Shown: positions 35,712-45,069 of the stretch, one piece after another | Layout: the number at the start of each line of letters is the position of its first letter | Position numbering within the stretch: position 1 is the stretch's first letter | NCBI GenBank assembly: GCA_037718865.1 | Contig: JBBJMP010000006.1 | Span: 62,001 to 126,000 of the forward strand | From: JADCRZ01 sp037718865 | Lineage (GTDB): Bacteria; Bacteroidota; Bacteroidia; Chitinophagales; Chitinophagaceae | Direction of reading: 5' to 3' | Length of the DNA stretch: 64,000 nt | Made by a program: the position numbers and the translations under genes | The notes under the pieces: model-generated | Told to the model about the DNA's origin: nothing | Seen by the model: only the letters and a program-made list of their open reading frames with translations | Databases searched by the model: none

Positions 35712-37439
35712 ATGAAAACGTCGTTGTTAGTAGCCTGTTTACTCGTCTTATCTGATGGTGTCGCCGGGCAGGCCAGCCGCAATGATGTGGTGATCGATGA
35801 AATAATGGCTGATCCTTTAGGTGCTGTCCGGAGGCCGGACAAACTGCCAGAATCCGAGTTTATCGAACTCAAAAACCGCTCTCTTCGTTCGGTGAATCTC
35901 ATCGGCTGGAGGGTCAGTGATGCGTCAGGCACAGCTTTCATAAATAGTAACTTTATCCTGCAACCGGACAGTTTTGTAATCATCACCAGCAATGGTGCAG
36001 TGGCAGCCCTGTCCGTTTTTGGGGCGACCCTGGGCGTAGCTAACTTCCCCAGCCTGGATAATAATGGCGAATGGATCAGCCTCCGGTCTAAAGAAGGAAA
36101 TTTGATCCATGCCGTGGAGTATCACCAAAGTTGGTACCAGGATGCGGTTAAAATGGAAGGTGGGTGGACGCTGGAAATGATTGATCCCGGTAATGCCTGC
36201 ACAGGCATGTCAAATTGGAAGGCCAGTATCCACACCAGAGGAGGAACGCCCGGAACCAGGAATTCTGTTTATGGAACGAATACAGATGTTCTGCCTCCGG
36301 CTTTATCAGGCGCATTTGCCCCCGACAGCATGAGTATCATTCTTCATTTTGACGAGCCGCTCGACAGTGTATCTGCTGTTAACCCAGCAAACTATTTTGT
36401 GAGTGATGGCCCGGGTTTTCCACAAGCTGCAACAGCTCTTGCACCGTTATTCAATAAGATATTGTTGCGGTTGAATCCGTATTTGCAATCCGGAAAATTG
36501 TATACGGTACGGGTTAAAGCCGTAAAGGATTGCAGCGGCACTGAGATCGGGGCAATGAATGAGGTAAGGGTCGGATTGGCAAGATTGGCGGATAGCGGGG
36601 ATGTCGTTATCAATGAACTGCTCTTTAACCCGAAGCCTGGTGGCTTTGATTATGTAGAAGTATATAACAGAAGTAATCATACCCTTGACCTCAAAGACCT
36701 TAGTATAGCCAACAGGGCAGCCAATCGTATGATCAGCTCTTTGCGGCAATTGAGTGCAGACAACAGGTTGCTTTTCCCTGGGGATTACCTGGTAGCAACA
36801 GAAAATGCTGTAATGGTGAAAGATCAGTATCACACCAAAAATCCCGAAGCATTTGCTGAATTAAAAGGTATGCCATCTTATCCGGATGATAAGGGCATAG
36901 TTGTATTGCTGAATAGTATGGGAAAACGGATTGATGAAGTGGCCTACGATGAAAAATGGCATTTTAAATTAATAGCTAACAACGAAGGCGTTGCCCTGGA
37001 GCGCATCGACTTCAATAAGGCCTCCCAGGATGCCAATAACTGGTTTTCAGCAGCTACAGATGCCGGATATGGAACACCTACTTACCAGAATTCTCAATTT
37101 AAAGCAGCGGAACAGGTGCAAGGCGCTGTCTCATTGGGTTCACGCATCTTTTCGCCTGACAACGATGGTTTTGATGATTTTGTCACCGTCAATTACCGGT
37201 TTACAGAACCAGGTTATGTATGCAATATTACCATCTTCGATGTAAATGGAATTCCGGTCCGTTATCTAACCCGTAATGCTATCTGCGGTTTAACAGGTTA
37301 TTTCCGTTGGGATGGCCTTGATGAAAAAAGCAGGAAATTAAATCTGGGCATGTATATTATGCTGGCAGAGGTCTTTAATCTGAAAGGGAAATCAAAAAAG
37401 GTAAAAGAAGTGGTTACGCTGGCAGGTCGGTTAAGGTAG
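35712..37439 (+). CDS. Lamin-tail-domain surface protein with FlgD-like C-terminal domain
   Basis: A 575-residue secreted protein. The signal peptide (MKTSLLVACLLVLSDGVAGQ) is followed by a lamin-tail domain (VVIDEIMADP, ESEFIELKNRS). An Ig-like segment comes next (about 195-290; SIILHFDEPLD), then a second lamin-tail domain (VVINELLFNPKPGGFDYVEVYN). The C-terminus (SPDNDGFDDFVTVNYRF ... FRWDGLDEKSRKLNLGMYI) resembles FlgD-like and gliding-associated C-terminal domains of Bacteroidetes surface proteins. It is probably exported to the cell surface, perhaps by the type IX system. The function is unknown. Confidence 0.82.
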   Translation: MKTSLLVACLLVLSDGVAGQASRNDVVIDEIMADPLGAVRRPDKLPESEFIELKNRSLRSVNLIGWRVSDASGTAFINSNFILQPDSFVIITSNGAVAALSVFGATLGVANFPSLDNNGEWISLRSKEGNLIHAVEYHQSWYQDAVKMEGGWTLEMIDPGNACTGMSNWKASIHTRGGTPGTRNSVYGTNTDVLPPALSGAFAPDSMSIILHFDEPLDSVSAVNPANYFVSDGPGFPQAATALAPLFNKILLRLNPYLQSGKLYTVRVKAVKDCSGTEIGAMNEVRVGLARLADSGDVVINELLFNPKPGGFDYVEVYNRSNHTLDLKDLSIANRAANRMISSLRQLSADNRLLFPGDYLVATENAVMVKDQYHTKNPEAFAELKGMPSYPDDKGIVVLLNSMGKRIDEVAYDEKWHFKLIANNEGVALERIDFNKASQDANNWFSAATDAGYGTPTYQNSQFKAAEQVQGAVSLGSRIFSPDNDGFDDFVTVNYRFTEPGYVCNITIFDVNGIPVRYLTRNAICGLTGYFRWDGLDEKSRKLNLGMYIMLAEVFNLKGKSKKVKEVVTLAGRLR

Positions 37440-37526
37440 GAATTAACGCAGAAAGTGAATATTCCCGTTATCTTTAATCTGCCCGTTAATTAACCAGCAC
37501 TTAACCGTTATATAAATTTTGTAACC

Positions 37527-38534
37527 ATGAAATTAGTTTCCTATATCAAAGAGGGCCATGAACAACTGGCTATGCTGGTTGATAATATTTTGTATGATGC
37601 AGATGCAGTGCACCCGGAGCTTCCGTCTACGATGGGAATGTTTCTCAATTACTGGGATGATTATTTTCCTTTAGGCCAGGCTGTTTATGATTCCATATTG
37701 GCCGGAAAGATATACCAGAGCAAAGGCCTCCCGCTTGACACGGCATCCCTGCTGGCACCGGTTACCCAGCCATCCTCCTGCAGAGATGGGTATGCGTTCC
37801 GCCAGCACGTTGCGGCGGCAAGAAGAAACCGAAACCTGGAAATGATCGCCGAATTCGATCAATACCCCGTTTTTTATTTTACCAATCATCATAGTGTACA
37901 AGGTCCTGGTGAAGTGTCTTGCATGCCGGATCACTTTCACAAGCTTGATTTCGAACTGGAGTGTGCTATTGTTATCTGCAGGCAGGGCAGGAACATACCG
38001 GCGGCAGAGGCTGATGATTACATTGGCGGTTTTATGATCATGAATGACATCAGTGCCAGGCATTTGCAAATGGAGGAAATGCTGCTTAACCTTGGTCCGG
38101 CTAAAGGTAAAGACTTTGCAACAGTAATTGGCCCCTGGTTAGTAACTCCGGATGAACTGGAGCCTTACAGGGTGCCTGGAAAAGATGGACACGAAGGAAG
38201 TAGTTACGGCCTGTCCATGAAATGCTGGGTTAACGGGGCACAGGTTAGTGAGGGTAACCTGGGTGACATGGATTGGACCTTTTCCGAACTTATTGAGCGG
38301 TGCTCATATGGGGCAGATATCTACCCGGGTGATATTATCGGCAGCGGCACCGTCGGCACCGGGTGCTTCCTGGAACTGAATGGAACAGCCAAACTTGCTG
38401 ACCCGGACTACAAGGAAAGATGGCTTAAGGAAGGCGACCTGGTGGAAATGGAGATCGATGGCCTGGGGAGACTGAGTAATACTATAGTTGCTGAAGAAAG
38501 TAATTATTCTTTACTGGCTAAAAAGAAAGTTTAA
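37527..38534 (+). CDS. Fumarylacetoacetate hydrolase (FAH)-family protein
   Basis: A 335-residue protein of the FAH fold. The metal site is visible in DFELECAIVI with nearby GRNIPAAEADDYIGGFMIMNDISAR, and the C-terminal GDIIGSGTVGTGCFLE and LKEGDLVEMEIDGLG blocks are typical. The family cleaves C-C bonds or hydrates ring-cleavage products in aromatic and sugar-acid breakdown. It is followed by a flavin reductase gene, so a role in aromatic catabolism is possible. The exact substrate cannot be assigned. Confidence 0.88.
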   Translation: MKLVSYIKEGHEQLAMLVDNILYDADAVHPELPSTMGMFLNYWDDYFPLGQAVYDSILAGKIYQSKGLPLDTASLLAPVTQPSSCRDGYAFRQHVAAARRNRNLEMIAEFDQYPVFYFTNHHSVQGPGEVSCMPDHFHKLDFELECAIVICRQGRNIPAAEADDYIGGFMIMNDISARHLQMEEMLLNLGPAKGKDFATVIGPWLVTPDELEPYRVPGKDGHEGSSYGLSMKCWVNGAQVSEGNLGDMDWTFSELIERCSYGADIYPGDIIGSGTVGTGCFLELNGTAKLADPDYKERWLKEGDLVEMEIDGLGRLSNTIVAEESNYSLLAKKKV

Positions 38535-38607
38535 TGTTTAAGTTCTCAGAGCAGATTATTACTCTTGGTACATGAAAATAACTTTAAACCTTAAATGAAA
38601 ATGCGTT

Positions 38608-39501
38608 ATGACCCTCGACCTCAAAGACCTCTCTCCTGCTGAAGTACAACACTACCTCCAACATGCAATAGCTCCCCGGCCAATCTGCTTTGCCAGCACA
38701 ATTGATAAAGCAGGAAGGGTAAACCTGAGCCCCTTTAGTTTTTTTAATCTTTTTTCCCTTAGTCCGCCTGTTGCCATTTTCTCGCCCTCGCGCAGGGTAC
38801 GGGATAACACCACTAAGCATAGCCTTGAAAACGTAATGGAAGTCCCCGAAGTGGTTATAAATATAGTGGACTATGAAATGGTACAACAAGCCAGCCTGTC
38901 CAGTTGCGAATATCCCAAAGAAATGAATGAATTTTTAAAAACCGGACTCACGGCAGAGACTGCTACGCTTATCCGCCCGCCTATGGTAAAAGAAAGTAAG
39001 GTAAAACTGGAATGTAAGGTAACCGAAGTTAAGATATTAGGTGATCAGGGCGGTGCAGGCAACCTGGTTATCTGTGAAATACTACGGTTACATATAAACG
39101 ATAGTATCCTTGATAAAGATAACCGGATTGACCAACGTAAAATAAACCATGTAGCAAGGTTAGGGGGTGACTGGTATTGTAAAGTGGATGAATCAAATTT
39201 GTTTGTTGTAGAAAAGCCTAACATACAATCAGGCATAGGTGTTGATGACCTGCCTCATTATATCAGGAACAGTGATGCGCTTTCCGGCAATAACCTGGGC
39301 CAGCTAGCCAATGTTATAGAGATACCTGTTATTGATCCGGCCTTTTATGATACCAGGCTTACCCATATCTTACATTATTACTCAATCAATCCGCAGGAGA
39401 TGGAAACGGAGTTACATCAGTATGCAAGAGAGCTGCTTCAGCAAGGGAAAACAAGAGATGCCTGGCAGGTACTATTGGCAGGTGGCTGGGTTGAAAACTG
39501 A
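38608..39501 (+). CDS. Flavin reductase family protein
   Basis: A 297-residue FMN-binding split-barrel protein: IAPRPICFASTIDKAGRVNLSP (given in parts, APRPICFAST and GRVNLSPFSFFN) forms the flavin site, then NTTKHSLENVMEV and ASLSSCEYPKEMNEFLKTGL complete the fold. The extra C-terminal stretch after VARLGGDWYCKV is about 100 residues of helices. It probably reduces flavin or carries FMN for an oxygenase. It lies 73 bp after the FAH-family gene and may belong to the same pathway. Confidence 0.85.
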   Translation: MTLDLKDLSPAEVQHYLQHAIAPRPICFASTIDKAGRVNLSPFSFFNLFSLSPPVAIFSPSRRVRDNTTKHSLENVMEVPEVVINIVDYEMVQQASLSSCEYPKEMNEFLKTGLTAETATLIRPPMVKESKVKLECKVTEVKILGDQGGAGNLVICEILRLHINDSILDKDNRIDQRKINHVARLGGDWYCKVDESNLFVVEKPNIQSGIGVDDLPHYIRNSDALSGNNLGQLANVIEIPVIDPAFYDTRLTHILHYYSINPQEMETELHQYARELLQQGKTRDAWQVLLAGGWVEN

Positions 39502-39509
39502 AAACCGTT

Positions 39510-40982
39510 TTACATCCACGCCTGCTTACTGCTTTCGATCTTGTATAGGGTATAATTAAAAATTTTTTGTGCAAGGTCAAGGGTAATGAATGGAATGGTG
39601 ATCACTCCCCCTGCGGTATGTAATTTCAGCGTTGCCAGCCGGTGATTTCGTTGATAGATAGACTGCTGCAAGGCGGCCTGTTGAATGTTGTTCCATTTCA
39701 GCAGGATCTCTTCCCTGCCCAACACACCCCTTTGAATAAACAAGGCATCCTCACGCAGAAAAAGCCCGAATCGCTTTACTGTCAGGTATGAACTTATATA
39801 AACGTAGAGAAGGGAAAGGGAAAAGAAAAGTGCATACCAGTGCCACCATGACCAGGCCACCATAATAACCAGCAGGGAAAAGGGCAATGTCGGCCATATC
39901 ATTTTCCGTATGGCATACGAAGGGTGCATCTGATGCCTGCTTCCTGAAACGACATCAGTTGATGCGTAATAAGGCTGAGTAAGCAAACTGATGAATGAAA
40001 ACCTGGTTACAGGTGCTTTAACCTGCTGGCGTTGCTTGATCTCGTTACCGCCTATTGCGTGAAACTGCAGCAGGCTTAGGCCGATCTTGTTTCGCAGCCA
40101 ATTTGCCTTCCAGGAAATGTACTGGATCTTTTTAAACGGCACAACCTTTTCCCTGACATTGATCAGCCCGGAATGGATCCGGAAGCCATTTTCGTTACTG
40201 CTAATATAAAAATTGAAGTAGGTCAAAAAGGTTCTGACCGTGGAAATAATTACGGAAACAAACAGCGAAAGCACTAATGCCGTCAGAAAAACCCCTGCAG
40301 TGCTGTTGATAAAAAGTACAGATGTTTCCTTAAACAGCTTGTTGAACTGATCTTCAAATAAATCTTTTAGGTTGTTGAAAACGGATAACAAAAAGCCAAG
40401 TAAAATAAAAAATGCTTCTATATGGTTTGATGAGAGGCTAAGCTTTATCAGATCGCTCCATTGTAATGTTATGATCCTGTTTTCCGGAACCGGCGTATTA
40501 CTTTCGGTTTGAACAATGCCGGATTGCAGAATAAATTTTTTAAGATTTTCTGCTTTATCCTTAAGAACTGCGTCTATCTCAACCTCCAGCTTTTCTGTTC
40601 CGGCAGAATCGAATGCGATCTTGGCTGTACCAGTCCAGATATGCAAAAAATTTTGTTCGATGTGAATGGCCTGAATTTTTTCCAGGGGAATGGTGATCGT
40701 TTGTTTCCGTAAAATTCCTTTTGTTATGATCAGCTCGCTGCCGGTTATATGAAAGCGGAACGAAATAAATTCCAGCACAGCTCTTACCAACAGGAAGACA
40801 GGTAAGAATGCAAGGGTCAACTCCCAGGTATTAACATTGCCCCGGTCGCCCCTGATAAAATAAAATATCAGTAGAGGCAGCAACAGCCGGATCATGCTTT
40901 TAACCACTTTTAAAAAGATGATAAATAAGGCTGCCGGTGACTGACGCTGGGGGAGGGACCAATCAAAAACGGTATTATTCAT
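39510..40982 (-). CDS. Bacterial PH (bPH2/YdbT-like) membrane protein
   Basis: A 490-residue membrane protein with repeated bPH2 units, each having a transmembrane pair followed by a PH-like strand set. Examples are FHITGSELIITKGILRKQTI with PLEKIQAIHIEQ, GFRIHSGLINVREKVVPFKKIQ, and the last unit with FIQRGVLGREEILLKWNNIQ. The frame extends to 41102, but the ATG at 40982 (MNNTVFDWSLPQRQSP) overlaps the upstream YdbS-like gene by only 8 bp and matches the family start. In Bacillus the YdbS-YdbT pair confers resistance to certain bacteriocins; the role here is unknown. Confidence 0.82.
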   Translation of the reverse strand: MNNTVFDWSLPQRQSPAALFIIFLKVVKSMIRLLLPLLIFYFIRGDRGNVNTWELTLAFLPVFLLVRAVLEFISFRFHITGSELIITKGILRKQTITIPLEKIQAIHIEQNFLHIWTGTAKIAFDSAGTEKLEVEIDAVLKDKAENLKKFILQSGIVQTESNTPVPENRIITLQWSDLIKLSLSSNHIEAFFILLGFLLSVFNNLKDLFEDQFNKLFKETSVLFINSTAGVFLTALVLSLFVSVIISTVRTFLTYFNFYISSNENGFRIHSGLINVREKVVPFKKIQYISWKANWLRNKIGLSLLQFHAIGGNEIKQRQQVKAPVTRFSFISLLTQPYYASTDVVSGSRHQMHPSYAIRKMIWPTLPFSLLVIMVAWSWWHWYALFFSLSLLYVYISSYLTVKRFGLFLREDALFIQRGVLGREEILLKWNNIQQAALQQSIYQRNHRLATLKLHTAGGVITIPFITLDLAQKIFNYTLYKIESSKQAWM

Positions 40983-41490
40983 CCGTAACGATCTTTTTTG
41001 TAATAAATGCCTTGATGGCAAAAGCGTCTTCTTCCAATAAACCTGGAATTGCAAGATCTCCATCTGAACTGGCGGTATATATCCGGAGGGTAGCCAATCC
41101 ATATCTCCGGTCTATCGGTCCGGATGAGACGGAGCAATGCTGAATCCGGTTAAACGGGCAACCTGTTGTTTGCTGAACGATCCATCCGCTCCTGAAGATT
41201 ACATCTTTGTCGCGGATAGCGTAACCTTTATAATGAAAGGATCTGACTTCAAGCCACCAACCCGGCAAAAAGATCAGTAACCAAATTAGCAGGCAGCTCA
41301 GCAACCAGAAAGTAGTACGCATAAGGGGCACAAAAATAATAGCAGCACCCAGGCCCGCCAGTATAATCAGGGCAATAATACCATATTGAATAAGAAGAGA
41401 ATCCAGATAACGTGATTGCAAGGGTTGCAAATTCACATCCTCCACCTTGGGTAACTCTTTAACAGTGAGTTGTTCGTTGATAAACTCCAT
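40975..41490 (-). CDS. Bacterial PH (bPH2/YdbS-like) membrane protein
   Basis: A 171-residue protein with two adjacent membrane helices (about residues 36-80) followed by one bPH2 domain: YAIRDKDVIFRSGWIVQQTT, then CPFNRIQHCSVSSGPIDRRYGLATLRI. It overlaps the YdbT-like gene by 8 bp and so is translationally coupled to it. The two are probably partners in one membrane complex. Confidence 0.85.
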   Translation of the reverse strand: MEFINEQLTVKELPKVEDVNLQPLQSRYLDSLLIQYGIIALIILAGLGAAIIFVPLMRTTFWLLSCLLIWLLIFLPGWWLEVRSFHYKGYAIRDKDVIFRSGWIVQQTTGCPFNRIQHCSVSSGPIDRRYGLATLRIYTASSDGDLAIPGLLEEDAFAIKAFITKKIVTDE

Positions 41491-41507
41491 GCCGGCAAAA
41501 TTACTTA

Positions 41508-41564
41508 GAGTTCAAGAGTTCTGAGTTCAAAAGTTCAAAGGTTCAAGAGTTCGGAGTTCAAAGG
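41508..41564. repeat. GAGTTC-type 7/8-mer array after the DUF4197 stop codon
   Basis: GTTC recurs seven times at steps of 8, 7, 8, 8, 8 and 7 bases. The units read GAGTTC with A/G-rich fill. The array ends 2 bp from the DUF4197 stop codon (41567-41569). Fragments of the same words recur at 46064-46080 and 55370-55395. Confidence 0.75.
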
Positions 41565-41566
41565 TC

Positions 41567-42271
41567 TTACCTATACCTCGTGCCAAAAACCTTTTGCAGA
41601 ATTTGCGTTGTACGCGCCAGTGGGTTTTCGCGGATATTGGCCTCTTCTTTCTCTATCTGGTCGAATAATGCGTCGGTAGCCTTTTCGGCCACATAAGAAA
41701 CCAGGTCAGGATTCAACTTATTCAGGGTTGTAGGTATCCGGTTGTATGTATTTACAATCTCAGTATAAAACCGGGTGGCGTCCATTTTATCCAATGAGGT
41801 TCTTATCGTGGGGGTAAATGATTCAATTAATTTGCCGCGGGTTTTTTCCCGGAAATAGCTCGTTGCTGCATTTTTAGAGCCGCTGACAATATTTAGCGCA
41901 TCAGCTACCGTCATCCCGGTGATGGCATCTGAAAAGATTGGTGTAGCTTGTCCGACCGCATCTTCCGCCGCCCGGTTGATTTGCAGGATGGCGTGGTCAA
42001 CCTGATTACCCAAACCCAATGATCGAAGCGTGCTTTCAATTCTTACTGCGTCAGGGGGAAGAAATAACCGGTAGGCTTCAGTTCCAAAAAAGCCATCCGT
42101 CTTGTTTAGGAGTGAAATTCCTTTTCCAACGCCCTGTGTTAAGGCTTGCCGAATACCAAGGTCAGCTTCCTGAGCGCTGGCACCGGAACCATAAATCCCG
42201 CCGGCGGACTTCATCAGTGTTTCACAGGAGGAAAAGGAAATGAGCAGGAAGGCAAATACAACGTTTTTCAT
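41567..42271 (-). CDS. DUF4197 lipoprotein
   Basis: A 234-residue protein with a signal peptide ending SFSSC, a lipobox. The body matches DUF4197: IRQALTQGVGKGISLL, then FLPPDAVRIESTLRSLGLGNQVD, AEDAVGQATPIFSDAITGMTVADALNI and the long C-terminal helix ending QKVFGTRYR. It is probably anchored in an envelope membrane. The function is unknown. It is followed by a repeat array and then the PH-domain pair. Confidence 0.9.
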   Translation of the reverse strand: MKNVVFAFLLISFSSCETLMKSAGGIYGSGASAQEADLGIRQALTQGVGKGISLLNKTDGFFGTEAYRLFLPPDAVRIESTLRSLGLGNQVDHAILQINRAAEDAVGQATPIFSDAITGMTVADALNIVSGSKNAATSYFREKTRGKLIESFTPTIRTSLDKMDATRFYTEIVNTYNRIPTTLNKLNPDLVSYVAEKATDALFDQIEKEEANIRENPLARTTQILQKVFGTRYR

Positions 42272-42435
42272 AGAAGTTTATTAAACAGTTTCAAATAACC
42301 TGCCAATAAGGAGGGAACAATAGTTTGGCTTTGCGTTAACCTTATAAAAGGAACAGATAAAACTCTTTAACCGGAATCATCAGCCATATCCCCGCCCGTG
42401 TATTATATTTGCCAGTTAATCTACACCAGGTTTAC

Positions 42436-42663
42436 ATGAATTCGGGAGCAGGAAAATATATAATTGTTATCGGGATAATCGTGGTAATCATTGGTATTGT
42501 CATTTATTTATTCCACGATAAATTACAATGGATCGGTCACTTGCCGGGTGATATACGAATCGAAAGGGAAAATTTCCATTTCTACTTTCCCATTACAACC
42601 ATGGTCATTTTTAGCATACTTGTATCGATCATTGCAGTGATTATCAGGAAATTTTTAATTTGA
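42436..42663 (+). CDS. DUF2905 small membrane protein
   Basis: A 75-residue protein with two membrane helices (about residues 8-26 and 52-72) joined by the conserved loop WIGHLPGDIRIERENFHFYFP. That loop, with its PGDI motif, is the family signature. An upstream TTG in frame was rejected in favour of the ATG at 42436. The function is unknown. Confidence 0.88.
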   Translation: MNSGAGKYIIVIGIIVVIIGIVIYLFHDKLQWIGHLPGDIRIERENFHFYFPITTMVIFSILVSIIAVIIRKFLI

Positions 42664-42699
42664 ATTTGCACGACTTTCAGATTATTATGCTGTTAACAA

Positions 42700-42732
42700 T
42701 CAGGGTAATCCATTAATCACGCTAATCTGCGT
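42700..42732. repeat. TAATC-type short repeat
   Basis: TAATC occurs three times at 8-9-base spacing (GGTAATCC, ATTAATCAC, GCTAATCTG), about 40 bp after the DUF2905 stop codon. It overlaps the -33 area of the typA promoter. Confidence 0.4.
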
Positions 42733-42755
42733 TATAAAAGTCACTCCAAATGAAT

Positions 42756-42763
42756 TACCTTTG
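42756..42763 (+). promoter_or_regulatory. -7 element of the typA promoter
   Basis: TACCTTTG followed by GCGCC, the same word as in the rplM promoter. A weaker GTTA lies 21 bp upstream. The predicted leader is about 50 bp. Confidence 0.5.
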
Positions 42764-42821
42764 CGCCTGTTTTAGCCGCTGGTTAAAAATATAAAGGCAT
42801 AGAAGCGGCTTAATTTTTTTT

Positions 42822-44639
42822 ATGAATATTCGAAACATAGCTATTATAGCCCACGTTGACCATGGCAAAACAACGCTGGTTGATAAAATTTTACATACAA
42901 CCCATGTATTTCGTGCGAACCAGGAAACCGGCGATCTGATTATGGATAGTAACGACCTGGAGAAAGAACGCGGCATAACGATTTTCAGTAAAAATGCTGC
43001 TGTTCAATACGAAGGTGTTAAAATAAATGTGATTGATACTCCCGGTCACTCGGATTTCGGAGGTGAAGTAGAGCGCGTCTTGAAGATGGCAGACGGGGTT
43101 CTTTTGCTCGTTGATGCTTTTGAAGGGCCCATGCCACAAACCCGTTTTGTTCTGCAGAAAGCGCTGCAATTACACCTGCGTCCCATCGTGGTTATCAATA
43201 AAGTAGACAAACCTAACTGCCGCCCTGATGAGGTACATGATGCAGTATTTGAACTTTTTTTCAATTTGGATGCTACCGAAGAGCAACTGAATTTTCCCAC
43301 CATTTTTGGTTCCTCGAAACAAGGCTGGATGAACACATCCTTGACGCCTACGGACACAATTACTCCATTGCTTGATGCCATCCTCCAGTATGTACCGGAA
43401 CCTAAAGTAAACGAGGGAACCCTGCAGATGCAGATCACCTCACTGGATTATTCATCTTTCCTGGGCAGGATAGCAGTAGGAAAGGTGGCCAGAGGATCAA
43501 TAAAAGAAGGTCAGGCAGTGTCCTTGGTTCAGGCAGATGGCAACATCCGCAAATCAAGGGTCAAGGAATTGTATACTTTTGAAGGCATGGGAAAAAAGAA
43601 GGCCAGTGAAGTAATTGCCGGAGATATCTGTGCTGTGGTGGGATTAGAAGATTTCAATATTGGAGATACTATTACTGATGTTGATTTCCCTGAGGCTTTA
43701 CCGGTGATCAGTGTCGATGAGCCCACCATGAGTATGCTTTTCAGCATTAACAATTCGCCTTTTTTTGGAAGGGATGGCAAGTTCGTCACTTCTCGTCACC
43801 TGAGAGACAGGTTAATGAAGGAAACAGAAAAAAATCTGGCTTTAAGGGTTGAGGATACGGAAAGTGCGGACAGCTTTTTAGTATTCGGAAGGGGCATACT
43901 GCACCTGGGGATATTGATTGAAACAATGCGCCGGGAAGGATTTGAATTAACCATTGGTCAGCCGCAGGTATTGGTCAAAGAGATTAGTGGCAGGAAGAAT
44001 GAGCCATTTGAAGTATTGGTAGTCGACGTACCTGCAGATTATAGTGGCAAGGTAATAGACCTCGTTACGCAACGAAAGGGTGAAATGCTGGTTATGGAAA
44101 CCAAGGGTGAGATGCAACACCTCGAATTTGAAATACCTTCACGTGGATTGATAGGCTTACGTTCCAATATGCTGACTAATACGGCCGGAGAAGCAGTCAT
44201 GGCACACCGGTTCCTGGAGTATAAACCCTGGAAAGGTCCTATACCCGGAAGAAGTAACGGGGTATTACTTTCAAAGAACCAGGAAAAGACCACCGGATAT
44301 TCCATAGATAAGCTTCAGGATCGCGGGGTGTTTTTCGTTGATCCGGGAGAAGAAGTTTATACTGGTCAGATCATAGCAGAACATATTAAACCGGGCGACC
44401 TGGTCGTGAATGCCACAGAACCTAAGAAATTAACTAACCACCGTGCCAGCGGCAGCGACGATGCTTCCCGCATAGCACCTAAGACGGTTATGTCGCTGGA
44501 AGAGTGTATGGAATACATTCAGCAGGATGAATGCATTGAAGTGACACCAAAGGTTGTCCGTATGCGTAAAGTAATCCTTGATGAAGATGAAAGAAAGAAA
44601 GTGCAAAAGACAATGAAGACAGAACAGGTAACCGGGTAA
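42822..44639 (+). CDS. typA: Translational GTPase TypA/BipA
   Basis: Ribosome-associated GTPase needed for large-subunit assembly under stress and cold. The 605 residues carry the P-loop IAHVDHGKTTLVD, switch motifs (ERGITIFSKN, DTPGHSDFGGEVER), the NKVDKPN guanine-specificity motif, EF-G-like domains III and V, and the C-terminal TypA-specific domain with RSNGVLLSKNQEKTTGYS. The length is standard. Confidence 0.97.
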   Translation: MNIRNIAIIAHVDHGKTTLVDKILHTTHVFRANQETGDLIMDSNDLEKERGITIFSKNAAVQYEGVKINVIDTPGHSDFGGEVERVLKMADGVLLLVDAFEGPMPQTRFVLQKALQLHLRPIVVINKVDKPNCRPDEVHDAVFELFFNLDATEEQLNFPTIFGSSKQGWMNTSLTPTDTITPLLDAILQYVPEPKVNEGTLQMQITSLDYSSFLGRIAVGKVARGSIKEGQAVSLVQADGNIRKSRVKELYTFEGMGKKKASEVIAGDICAVVGLEDFNIGDTITDVDFPEALPVISVDEPTMSMLFSINNSPFFGRDGKFVTSRHLRDRLMKETEKNLALRVEDTESADSFLVFGRGILHLGILIETMRREGFELTIGQPQVLVKEISGRKNEPFEVLVVDVPADYSGKVIDLVTQRKGEMLVMETKGEMQHLEFEIPSRGLIGLRSNMLTNTAGEAVMAHRFLEYKPWKGPIPGRSNGVLLSKNQEKTTGYSIDKLQDRGVFFVDPGEEVYTGQIIAEHIKPGDLVVNATEPKKLTNHRASGSDDASRIAPKTVMSLEECMEYIQQDECIEVTPKVVRMRKVILDEDERKKVQKTMKTEQVTG

Positions 44640-44662
44640 TATGGAATCAGGCTACTTCTAGC

Positions 44663-45007
44663 TTATCTTGGATCTTTCCAGATTAACCTGGAGTGCTTTG
44701 CATTCTCAAGAAAATCAGTACATTTCCCATCGCCCTTACCTGTTAAACCCCCGGATGGAGCACAGATGTAATTGCACTTGGCGTCTATTAGTTTATTATA
44801 TTGATCGCAGCACTCAGCACTTATTAAGAAAACTTTCCTGCCTTTATAGATATATTCATTTATTTCTGCTGCGGGATTGCGTTTGGCCTGGTTCTTTAAT
44901 TGTTCGATCTGTATCTTGACGCAGGACGGCGTATCGGCCGGAACGTCTTTGCTGCAACGGGAAAACATAAAAGTGGCCGCAACGCCTATTACCAGAATCT
45001 TTTTCAT
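44663..45007 (-). CDS. Small cysteine-rich lipoprotein (DUF6970-like)
   Basis: A 114-residue protein beginning MKKILVIGVAATFMFSRCSK, a lipoprotein signal. The mature part has paired cysteines in AECCDQYNKL, KCNYICAPSGG and GDGKC, giving five or six thiols that could form disulfides in the periplasm. The CC...C...C-APSGG pattern recalls a small Bacteroidetes family that I believe is DUF6970; I am not certain. A longer frame starts at 45082 but crosses the obgE promoter, so the ATG at 45007 is used. No function is known. Confidence 0.7.
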   Translation of the reverse strand: MKKILVIGVAATFMFSRCSKDVPADTPSCVKIQIEQLKNQAKRNPAAEINEYIYKGRKVFLISAECCDQYNKLIDAKCNYICAPSGGLTGKGDGKCTDFLENAKHSRLIWKDPR

Positions 45008-45017
45008 AAGTGTAACA

Positions 45018-45044
45018 TTGTCAGATGCTGACAATATATATTTG
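45018..45044 (+). promoter_or_regulatory. obgE promoter with a perfect inverted repeat
   Basis: TATATTTG (45037-45044) is a full -7 match. Just upstream, TTGTCAG and CTGACAA form a perfect 7-bp inverted repeat with a 3-base centre (45018-45034). Its first TTG is 16 bp before the -7 box, a little short for a -33 element. The palindrome lies between two divergent genes and looks like an operator. Confidence 0.55.
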
Positions 45045-45069
45045 TATTTCGTTGCATTAAATTCTAACA

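Noticed and set aside
41508..41564. CRISPR array
   Set aside because: Units are 7-8 bases without spacers of uniform length, and no cas genes are present.
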